Assembly (NCBI GenBank): GCA_023238725.1 | Contig: CM041551.1 | Span: 4,363,259 to 4,427,258, forward strand | Direction: 5' to 3' | Length of the DNA stretch: 64,000 nt | Source of the DNA: Scortum barcoo | Lineage: Eukaryota; Chordata; Actinopteri; Centrarchiformes; Terapontidae | Shown here: positions 13,801 through 25,451 of the stretch, piece by piece | Position numbering within the stretch: position 1 is the stretch's first letter | Layout of the letters: each line of letters begins with the position of its first letter | The notes under the pieces: generated by a model | Seen by the model: the letters and a program-made list of their open reading frames with translations, nothing else | The model's database searches: none | Told to the model about the DNA's origin: nothing | Program-made: the position numbers and the translations under genes

Positions 13801-16800
13801 CCATTACAATAGAGTACCACCCTCAGCGTGGGTGGGTAAATTCGTCATGGGTAACGCGATGGCCGAAACTCCGGTGACATCATTTGTTTGTCATGCGACA
13901 CAAACACGACGAAAGCGACTATGGAGCAATGGAGGCCACCAGACAAAGAAACATGTCTGCACCTCGTCGTTGCTCCGCGCGGGTTGATTTCTGTGCAGCC
14001 ATCTCTGATCGTGTTTGTTGTTGTTATTGCGTTTTAAAAATGGCGCGGGTTGACTCTTATGAGAACGAGTCGCTCTCCCGGACGCATCTAGTGACGTCAA
14101 GCCCTGGCCAATCAGTGGCCTGCCGTCTGCCGACGTCACATTTTCGGCTCGACTCAGTTTGGTTGGAACCCGGACCGGCGAGTAGGTACTACGAAAGTAC
14201 CTGGTACCAGGTACTAACACTTAATGGAAACACGTACAAACTGAGGCAAGGTGAGTCGAGCCGAGTAGGTCCTAGTGCAAAAGGGCCATAAGTGTTGACA
14301 GAACAGCACGGAGAGACTAACTTGGCCAGCAGTCGCAGGTTTCAAGTTCTGATTGCAATGACCTTTTGAGAATAATCACCCTGAGGATCCGTGAAGCACC
14401 TTCTGTGTTTGCTGTGATGGCTTGCCTGTAGAGTTCGCACTCTGCGTAATGGAGGAAAAAATAATTTACTGTGGACCGTTGCTTTTTCCTGTTGTGCCCT
14501 CAATTCAGTTCTTTGTATTCTTCCCTTCTCCTCCTCCGTTGTATGTTCAGGTGTTTATGAAGGCACTCTTTGACTACGACCCTAAGGATGACAAAGCCAT
14601 CCCATGTAAAGAGGCTGGACTGGCCTTTAAGAAAGGCTCCATCCTTCAGATCATGAGCCAAGATGATGCAACCTGGTGGCAAGCGAAACACGAAGGGGAC
14701 GCCAATCCCCGTGCTGGCCTAATCCCGTCCAAACAGTTCCAGGAGAGGTAAGACACAACCCCTGCTAGATCTCCTGTCTGCTGTTGCTTCTTAACAAGGC
14801 TGGCCCAGCTGTCTTTTTGCTGTCACAGTCACACAAGTTTCACTCTCTTTCTCTTTCTCTCCCCGTTTTCTGTGTTTTTGTTTTTTTTCGTTCTTCACAC
14901 TGCCAAAATAGTCTGGATTTCCGCACAATGTCTGGCCCAAAATGAGTAATGACAGAAAATGATAGCGTTGGTACCGATCCACTTTGGACAGCAAGTGGAT
15001 GGAAAATCGCACATCAGTGTGCGCTCGGACGGCCGCACTTGATGTGCAACACAGAGCTCAAGAGGTTGGGGCAGTTTCTTGGCATCGTCTAGGAGCACCC
15101 AAGGAGGGGGAAAAAAAATCACACACACAAAAAGTAAAAGAAAAGAGAGACCATTTTCACAAACATTCAGGTTTAACCCTGCAGTTTTGTCAGCAGCAAG
15201 TGTTTTTCCTTCACCTACTCACTCCTTCATCTCACTTCCATTCTTTCACCAGGCTGAAAGAATGAGACTGGTGGATGTTGAAGAGTGGGTTCTCTGTTGC
15301 ATAGCAGGGAGTGTTTATTATTCCCTATGCGGTCATGAAAACTGATATTTTTATTGGGTTTTTTTAAACTTTTTCTTTCTCTTTTCCACTCTTTCTCTAT
15401 CCTCCTCTCCCTTCTTTCAGGAGATTTGCGCTGCCACGACCTGTTGCGACTCTGCCGTTCCAGAAGAACTCCAGCCGACGATCATGTAAGCATGTATTAT
15501 CTGTCGTGGTAAGCCCTAACAGAATATGATAACACACTGCAACAGGCAGGTGGACTCATAAGTAGTGAGGACGAAGGAATGATAACTAAAAAGTGTGGGA
15601 TGTTGCTCAGGACTCATCTCTGCACTCTGAGGCCACTACTGAAGCCTGCCGTACAGTTGCGCTGCTTCACGCCTGTCATCAGAGGAAGTGTTGTGTCTGG
15701 ACTTACCTTCCTCCTTATTTTCCCGTCTGCTCCATGTTTTACTCTTCCAGCCCCTTGACAGACTCTCTAGCCTCTGTCCCCCTCTGCCTTTCCATGTGTT
15801 GATGTGGTCTAAGTCACGCATGGCCTTTAATGTGAAGATAGGTTTGCCCTCTGGCAAACCTCTCTGAGCCTTTACGTCTTCCAGCCAAAACACCCACCAG
15901 TCTACCCATCCAGCTCACCTCTCCACATCTCAGAGAGCCCATTGATGGATTAATGATCTGATGCTAGGCCTACAGATGTGACGGAGGCTCAGCGCTGCTC
16001 TCTTGAGCACATTAATATACCTTATGATGCGAGCTGCATCATAAGGTCAGTGAGTGGAGCAAAGCTAGAAGGCAGAAGGCATCATACTCTAGAGAAGTGT
16101 GCTATAACAAGCCTGGATGTAGGGGATCAGGAAATGGAGGGATTATAGCTAAATTACCCTTATAAATCAAAGATTGTTGATTGCCTCGTAATGAAGACAG
16201 AAGACATAAACCATGTTACAGAAGAAAATGACAGCAGCAGAAACGATTAGTGGTGGCCTGCAGATCCTGGTATTAGGTTTAAGTCTAGAAAAGATGTTCG
16301 TACTCACGCAGATACAGTGGAAAAGAGAATCATCCCTGCAGTAAAACGAGAGAGTAGAAATACTGTAACCTTTTTTCAGCCCTGGATTTTTTAGATTAGT
16401 CCCTACCTGCTCCAGTTGCTGTTTATGCCACAACCATTTGTGCCCACAGCCGGACTTTTCTCCCGCACCTAACTGAAAAGCTCTATATGAGATTCCCTAA
16501 AATGCAGTCTTAAAATGACAAAGACATTAGCTATGATTTACAAACAATTGCCAAATAGCAATTTGGTTTGTATATGGTGAGCTGCAGTGCATGAACGGAA
16601 GGCTATCCAGCTGGCGTTGTGACTGGGCATTACAATATAACTGCATGTGCCTGCCTGTAGCCACGGAGCAAGAAGGGATGCTGCCAATATGTGCTGTGGG
16701 TCTTGCAGAATTTCCCTGCCTCACACATACTTTTGTCTGCAGGTTACCAACATAGTGCACTTGATGCGTGTGTCCTTTGCAATCTTCAAAACTGGAAAAG

Positions 16801-19800
16801 AGGAATTCAAAAATTGTCTCTCATGCAACTTGGAGCTGCCAAAATTAACTTTTTTTTTTAGTGCTACTTCAACACTAAAGTAATAACAAAGACATTGTTA
16901 CAATTTTTACTGTGCTTAACATCAGCTGCAAGTACTACTTACATACCTGTCTTTTCTCCTTGCATTCTTGCTTTGTCTTGACTTTTGCCAAAAATATTCA
17001 TATTCATAACCACACATTGAGAGCACATGGGTTTTCTTCTGCAAGGTACAGCTTGTCTCCCACATTTCATTCTGCTTTTCCTACATATGAGCCGTACACC
17101 ACACTTCCACTTTGCTTCATAGGCCTTCCCTGGTCTCACAATGACCCCATTGAACCAATAGCCAGTTCTTATTGGCCATATTTTTCACTGTATATTACCA
17201 CTTTTAGACGGACATGTCCATTTGACTACTTGTTTCCCTCAACATGGCGGTGAACCCTTAATGTAACTTGAATCTTTCAATATGTTGCTCTGAAATAACC
17301 AACAAAGCTACGCTGACCACCTCCAAACTTAGCATTAGGCTCTTTTACCTCAGATTCAAGCCCTCGGGTGAATTATGGATGTTGTCATTTCCTGGTTATG
17401 TTCAACCGCATATTGGCATACATGGTGCAGGATGGCCAAAAATAGCCTGCTAAAAAGTTAAAGACAGACAGTGCTGTACTGTTCCCTTACTATTTCATTT
17501 TAATGGCCCAGTTCCTCTTATGAGTTATGGGATTTGTAACCACCCCTTCTATGCACAGAGGGCAGGTGTAAAATGTAGCAGAATCCTCTGCGGCCCCAAC
17601 CAAAGGAACATAAGTCTCCTTTTGACTGTAGCAATACTTTCTTCCTAATGTCATACATACTGTAAGGATTAGTTGTGTGTGCAGCAGCTGAAGTAGTAGG
17701 AAGTCCCTTGACATGGACCCGTTAGGATCAGATGAATAACTGGGGAACGATAACAGTTCACTCTTTGTTCCTGCAGAGACGGACACACACATTCATTTCT
17801 CAGTGTTCAAAATCAAAAAAACTCAATTAGAGTAAAATGTTGGATTCAGTTGGAGTGTTTTCAACTAGCTCAGTAAAAAGAAGGTCTGAACCGAAAAGAA
17901 GAGACGCAGAAAAGATGGACGAGATGGAGAGCGAGGCAGTCGAGGGGTCACATTCGGTAGCAGATGTGGCCCTGTGGGGTGGTGGTGGCTGGGTCAGGAG
18001 AGATGGAGGGAGACAAAGCTTGGATTCTGGCCCCCAAATACACTGAGCTCGCTGGGCCTGGGGGCCATAAACTACAACCTAATTGAAGGATACTGTGGAG
18101 ACCCTGCTGTTACCGAGCAGACGGCAGAGGTGGTGATTGAGGAGAGGGTCCCTTTCGCTCTCTCTCTTTCCAGCCCAGGAGCTCCATCGGCTGGAACAAT
18201 ATTGGTCTTGGCTAAGGGCTACGGCGAGCATTGCTTAACCGTGTCCTTTTACGCCTAACATTTGCAAGATATAAATAATCCCTTTCCTTATTGTTGCTCT
18301 CGCCTCATTCATGGATGCATTCCTCGGTTATGGAACTGATGCTTAAAGTGCCATCAGTTTGCCCTGTTTAATCCAGTTATCAATTGGGGTTGGATCAATT
18401 CTTTTACATCTATAGTTTTGGTCAAAATGGCCTTCTTGCATTCTTTATTTTTACCCCCCACCTCCCTTTCATCGATACCTGGCTCTCCTCCAGCTTCCCC
18501 ATCTGTTCTCCCTGAACATACTAACGGCTCTCTGGGCTGTCATACAGCGTGTCTGTTCCTCTGTCTGACATGCAAACCTCTCCACTGTCTGATTGTTTGG
18601 TTTGGTTTGCAGTCTGCCAAACAGGTGGACACACTTAATGCTCACCTTGGGGTCTCTCTACCTCTCTCTCCGTACATTACATATCCCTCTTACTCTTGCT
18701 CTCAAGTGAGCGCCTGAGCCGTTTTGAAATGGCGCCCGAGATTGGTCTTAAGTGGCCCTGAACCTGGCCCTGTGTTCAATTTATCCATCCATTTCATTTT
18801 TCAACATTAATGCTCACCGACACATGAGTAGATTTAGAAGCGCAATTGCAGCAGGAGAAAAGTTCCATTTTTTTTTCTCAAGGGTTAGACCAAGATAACC
18901 CCATGAACACCCCCCTTATAGATTTATAGATCAAAATGTTATTTTTTTCCCCTTTCTATTTACACTCCCTGCATATTGATTCATTGTCAGTATCCCAATA
19001 AGGAGTTACTTGTAACATTTTGTAATATATAAAGTCAGCTCTTTAATGTAGACCAGCTCTGCTCTTCTGTCTTTAATTCACTTCCTGCTGTTTTTGCATA
19101 ATCAGCCTTACATATGAACGCCAAAAGATGCATGACAAAGATCTCAGTCTGTGTCATCTGGAAAATTCCACTGGTCTCATGTTGGCCGTTTAAAAAGAGA
19201 GAGATATAGCGAGCTACAGAGAAAGTGACAGCGTCCAGTTTGTTCAAGGAGAAGGCCATCTGTATGCTGGCTGGCTGCAAGGGTGACATCAGCTCATAAC
19301 TCAGGGCCATTTATAGGGTGCTGACTAGGGGTCATTCTTTTGTCTCTTCCTCCCTCGTAAGGAGATAGCTGAAAGATTTTCTAGCAGCCACGCACTGTTG
19401 ACACTCAGCAGGAGGGACTGTGCCAGATATAATCCATCCATCTTCTAAGCCAAGTGTAATTCAAAGTAAAGTACCTCCAATCTTATTTAACTCTGATGGG
19501 TAGTATAACAGCACAATTTACATTCTTGTGATGTTTATGATGAGGACAATAGCAAGGATGGTTTTGATGCTCACCTATTATTCAACATTTACCAACATTA
19601 TTCACTCTAGTCCCTAACAGCAGGATCCAACTTAGTTATTTGGAAGAGAAATCAAAAACGAGCGGTACAATTCTGTGCAGTGAAGGATTAAACAGAGATA
19701 AATTCCAGGTGCACCCTCTTTTGGTCTTACTTTCAAGTAAATTGGTCTAGATAAAGGCTAAACTATTGTTTAGAACATGTCTGATTGTCTGACCGTTTGC

Positions 19801-22800
19801 ATTTCTCCTGACTCAGTCGTGATGTCGTCATTACTATGATGAGGCCAGCGTTCCCGCTACCAACAGAAACGACAGGCACAGCTACAAAAATACTGATAAT
19901 GAAATAATGAAGTGGAAGTATCTCTTAATAAACAGTATATCCGCTCATGTCTCTCTTTTTGCCATCCACCCTTTCCCTTCATTCCAACACTACCCTCATC
20001 TCACCCCTTCTGTCATCCTCTGTGGTGAATCTTTGGTATGTGGGCGACATGTGATATACCCCTAAGTGTGTGTCCCTTTCCAGGAGGGAGTCAGCCATGA
20101 GGCATCCAGTTAGGCTGGTTAGCTGACTGGTGGTACACTGGTTGACTGCCTACTGAGAATGTCTGCGAAACTCGGCTGCAGTCTGGGCGGCCATGGCTCT
20201 GTGCGCTCAGTAAATGACAGGCTTGACTGCCACCGTCTCTGCAGGCCTGGCTGTCCACATACAGTATACCCACATCGGATCATGACTTCAGCTCATTCTC
20301 ACAGCTCTCTAAATGTTTCTGAGGGCAGGAGGGTGCACTCTCAGAAAAGGCAAAAGACAAGGTTTTGCTTCCACCATTTAAGCACTCTCAGACAGACCAT
20401 GCCCTGACAATTTACATTCTGCAGTGTTATCGCAAGGTGTTTCATTACATTAGGAATGTTTGTGTGCAAAGCTACAAGGCCATTAGGCAATGCATACCAT
20501 TCCTGTGGCAGATAGGCACCAGATGAAAGTCTTCCAGAGTGTAATAAGGGCAGCACTTGGAAGGATTTTAGATATCTTTATCATTCTCATATTGTCCTTT
20601 TGTTTCCTCTTTCAAGTTTCCCCTCTGTCTTCCCCCTCTATGATTACCTCTCATCCTGCTCAAAATGTGGCTCAGGAAGCTGGTTCAACTTAAAATGTCA
20701 CAACTGGAGGAGGGCAACATCAGTAGGAACATTGCCGTGAACACTAACATGTGAAACAAGATGTCAGATAAAGGCCGACACATTTGGCTCCACACTTCAA
20801 AATAATCGCTGCTCTCAGGCCTGACATTTCTAGCACGAAACAACCTTTTGCAGTGATCGGTCCTGACTGCTGTTTTGGCTAGTCATTAACTCCAGAACTC
20901 CAGCTGTGACGTAACATCTCTCCGAGCTGCGGTGCGCTCTGGGAAATGAACGTGGTGCTGTAAGGCGAGCCCCGTACTGTGCTGGACGGTGTTATGTATA
21001 TTTTAATTTAACCTTGTTTGGCCAAAATGGGAACACGTGAAGGGGAGGAAACATCTATAAGTGCCTCCAAATGTTCACAGCATCTTAAACCAAAGACACA
21101 CCTACAGATCATGCATCGGCTACCATTTGGGGAAAAAAAAAAAAAAAGATTATCTTAGAGCTGTTTGGATGGCACTCATCAACATCTGGGGTCATTTCAA
21201 AAGCTACTTTTAATTCAAATGAACCACTTTACTGTACAACAGATTTCCATTTATTCTATGTCAAAATGTTCCCTTTAATATTTCTGTCTGAACTCCACAG
21301 CAGTGTTTCAATATTAAGAAGCCATTTGGATGTTTTTGAAATCTAAATATGTTTTTTTCTGTGAAGTCACAGTGGATGCAGCACAGACATGTACCACAGA
21401 CTGTGTCTCACTAGGTAACAATGGATATAAATGTCTTCTATCAAAATAGAAACAGTAGTAACATCATTTAGTAGAGTGTGGAAGTTCTTTATTATAGTTT
21501 GATCAAATAGTTTGCTAAAAAATATCTGAACTCAGGTTCCATTTACTGTCTTTTCTAAACTCTCAAACGCATCTTGAGGTATTCATCAGTGGGTGGAGTT
21601 TACCCAGTTATCATCATTTAAGTTCTCTGTGTACCTCGGTTTGGGGTCTTTCTTAAGTTGCATACTTTGTTCAACAGCTGAGATTGGATCTCCATGACAA
21701 CTGAGCTTACTTCACCCACAGATAAAGAAGGCATGAGTTGCAGTCAAAAGAGTAGGAAAACGTCAGTGGATCTTGAGTTCTGATCTATCTATCTATTTAT
21801 TTATTTATTTATTTATCGTAAAATTAATGTAGTAATTTTAATTTAGATACAGTAGTGATGACTGCAGAGTGCTAGGTATAAATTTCTGGTTGTGGAATTG
21901 AGCGTTTTTCTCAAACATTACAAAATCGAATAGAATTATGAGCTCTTTCAATTTTGTATGAGAAATGACTCAACTCAAAACAACATTCTGATATGGATTT
22001 GTACCCTGTAGTGTATATACAAACCAACTGTACTGTAGCTCAAATTAGACGGTGATGATGATTAGAAGATGTTAACTCTTTGTAATTTGTTTGTCTTTTG
22101 TTTTTCTAAGATGATGTGGCTGTAGAGTTTGGTAGGTTTCTTCTTTTTATTCCCTCATTTCGTCTGTTAACTTACTTTTTGTAATTGAAAATTATATAAC
22201 ATAAATTAACGGTTAACATTTCCATTCCCTGCTTCATTCGCATTCACAGCTGAGGAGATCGAAGGTACTGCTCTTCTGACATCTCCCGTTGAATTGGACT
22301 TAACTGGCTGATAGTGTTGTAATAAACAAACAGTAGAACTATTTGTGATTGGTTCCCTTTCATAGCCTCTCACTTCTGCTCTCCATCCCTCTCGTTGTCA
22401 CTTATTGCTCTTAATGGTAGCACATCAGATGTCACTGTCTTTCTCTCCTCTTAAAAAAGCCATGGAGGGTTGGCAGGCTATTAGCTCTTGCATTGTACAA
22501 AGCCTCGTCTCTCACCTGCTAACTTGTCGTTTTCATTATAGTGGACATCGTTTGGAGAGTTATTCCTTCACATGTACACCTCCAGTAGTCTCACACCTGT
22601 TGAACTCACTCATCATACTAAATTATTCATAGACTTGCTCAAAAACATCCAAAGCCATGGCCAGGGATGCAGTGAATCTGTAAACCTCCATTCAATTATT
22701 TGGTTTATCCACATTTTTTTGGTGGCGGAAGTTTTATTGAAGCAAATTCATTTTACTATTTTTAAAGGCATGAATGAAAACATTTGCCAAATGATGATAA

Positions 22801-25420
22801 TCTACTGCCGGTCATGGTTTACCTCTCCTTATTTACCACTACATCAATGGCTATCACTCTGGACAAAGTAGCAAATAATTAACGGAAACTTTACCAACAA
22901 TGAAAAACCCAAATCTGATTTCTGTCATGTTAACTATGTGGTTTTTTTTACTCCTGTGTCTCTTTGGACTTTTACCCCTCCAGTGTGTGGTAAGAGGGGT
23001 AGGTACCTGTACCTCTGATGTCTCTATTCTCTTTAACATGATGTGCCTCTCTTCTGGCTTCTCTTTTCTTTCTCTTCTCATCACCAGAGGACACCGACTA
23101 TAGTAGCGGATTCCACCTAGGTGAGAGATGTTCTCTTCTTCTTCAATTCCTTTTTTCCTCTGCCCCCTGCCCCCGATGTCGCCGTTTCATCGGTACACAG
23201 AAGACAGTGGCCAACACAGAGCTAGACTGACATGTGTCCTCTTCATTAATACTTCCCTGACCCTTCAGCCCTTCCTTCATAGATCACGCTTTGTAGTCTG
23301 TGCCACTGAAAAATAGCTCCGAGTTTTTCATACTGTGCTTGACCTAGTGTTTGAAAGCCCAGAGTTGGTACCACTTGGACTCCCATGTTATAAACACAAA
23401 GAGTAGTTTTGTAGTGGTACACCAGCCTACGGTGTGCTATTTCTGCTCACTTGCTGACAGAATGAGTGCACTGGCAGATCATGTCATGGATTTGCAGAAT
23501 GTAGTAGTTATCCTGTTCTGCCTCTGCTGTGGGTCTCAAGACATCTTTGAGAATGGTTCTGGATGGATTTGGGTTAAAAGGACGGCTTGTTTTCCACGCT
23601 TTGTTCTGGAGGTCGGGCAGAGGGCCGGCCTCGTTGATGTGGTCCCGGTCAGACTTAATGACAATTACCGTGGCCTGCTTTGGTTCTGCAGCGCTTTCCA
23701 GAGAGCTGCTTCCAATTCCCTGTCTTGTACAGAAAATGTTCCCCATCATGTTTTTATTACCACTGTCATTTTCCCGACAAATCATAAGGTATCGTCCTTC
23801 TGCAGGACCACAGGCCATAGCAGCTGGCTCATACACAAAACCTGTCTGTCTCTGTCCATCCCCCTTTTTCTTTCATTTCTGTCTCTTTATTTCTTCCTCT
23901 GCCTCAATCTTCCTCTCTCTGTCCCGTTCTGTCTATATTCAGACGTTGAGGTCAAGAGGTGAACTGGCCTCGGAGCTCTCTTTGCACACTACACTGTGTA
24001 GACTCCACATTTCGCAGGATATCCAGTGCACACGCAAGTTTATAAATACTGAGTTTGAGCCATTTCTGCCAAGCTCAATCAGGGTCACTTCCCAAGGCCA
24101 AACCTTGCCAAACACCAGTCCATTTTTTCCACTCCTTTCTGTCCCCTTCAGGCTTGCCCTTACTGTCACCCTGCCTCCTCCATGAGGTCAATGACCTCAG
24201 CCTCTCCTCTTCCTCCTTGGTACCCAAACAACATCCAGCAGTCTAGCGGGTTAGCAGCATTTTTCGACTCCAGCAGCCCAGAACGAGGTTTAAATGAAAT
24301 GAGAGAAGCTCAGGAGGAGGAGAAGAAAAAAATTGTGAGTTATAATAACATCTTTTCTATGAGAGTACTTGCTGCATGGCTTTTCAGCCTGTTGGATGTG
24401 GTTATATGATTTAAAGTTGGCCTGTCCCTAAAAGTTTGAAATCCTAGAACTTACAGATGCTTTTGCAATGCTACTGAGGTTGCACGGGGAAATAAAGGAG
24501 GCGGTGGGAGGGGGTAGGCAGTTGTTGTCCTTAGTTTTTGGTTTGTTTTCTCTTCATGCCTCTCTCAGTGATGCAATGTCTGTAAGCGCCTTTGCCAAAA
24601 GCGATCCTCCAGCACTACTCGAGCAAAAAAAAAAACTGCATCCAAAGAAGCCTTTGTGGAAAGCAGCACTTGGAGAATGGTGTTGAGATGATCTATCAAT
24701 GAGCTTAGCTCGAGTTACAACCGGAAAATCCATACACTTTATGTGTGATATGGATCTGAGTCAAAGTCACACTTCAGCATAATCCCAAAACTCCTAGAAT
24801 TTACACACTGAACATCCAGAGAGAAGAAGACAGACAGACAGACAGACAGACGGATGGATAGAAGGATGGATGGAGGGCAAGTAAGGAGCTCAAAATCAGT
24901 TAAAGCTGAACGAACAGGGGCTGGGATTTCCATTAGCCCCTCGCAATCCAATTATGTCCAAGTTATGGAAAAAATGGAGAAGTGTTATAAACTGAAATAA
25001 AAACGCTCAATTTCCAAAATGAGATGAGTTCATCAGGCCACAGGTTCAATAGTTGTGGACGTGCAGGAGCCAGTGCATCGCGATTAGTGAATTTCTCCCC
25101 CAGTCTGGGTCCATACAGGGAGGAACCGTACTTTGAAGATTGAAATAATATGTATTTTAATGGATGTCCAGTATTTGGATACAGTCAGAGCAGATATACC
25201 ATGCACTGTGTTGACAGGTGTACTTTTATAGCACTAGCAACAGGTTTAAAAAGAGACATGGGATTCTCTTTACTGTGGCTTTCTTGTAGCATCTTCTCTG
25301 TCTGAACATCAGCCTGTGGAGACAAAGAGGAAAGCAGGCATGTAGCCTCAGTACTTTTGGCACTCAGAAGCCCCTTTTGGCATGTTGATAGTGGCTTCAA
25401 GGACTCTAGCTGAAGCAGAA

Positions 25421-25451
<31 letters not shown>

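Larger units (their letters stand above)
15486..22110 (+). other. mpp7 intron, 5' part of the long SH3-HOOK intron
   Basis: 6.6 kb without a recognised exon. It contains a perfect short inverted repeat at 16020-16046 and an ATCT/ATTT tetranucleotide run at 21783-21817. The open frame near 17974-18258 has no exon-like boundaries or recognisable protein. Confidence 0.75.

Noticed and set aside
13884..14291. 135-codon open frame inside the Harbinger-like MITE
   Set aside because: It runs into the inverted terminal repeat and lacks any transposase or Myb-like motif, so it is not a functional gene.
17974..18258. 94-codon open frame in the long mpp7 intron
   Set aside because: Composition is mildly protein-like but there is no recognisable family, and no splice pair in the required phase 1-1.
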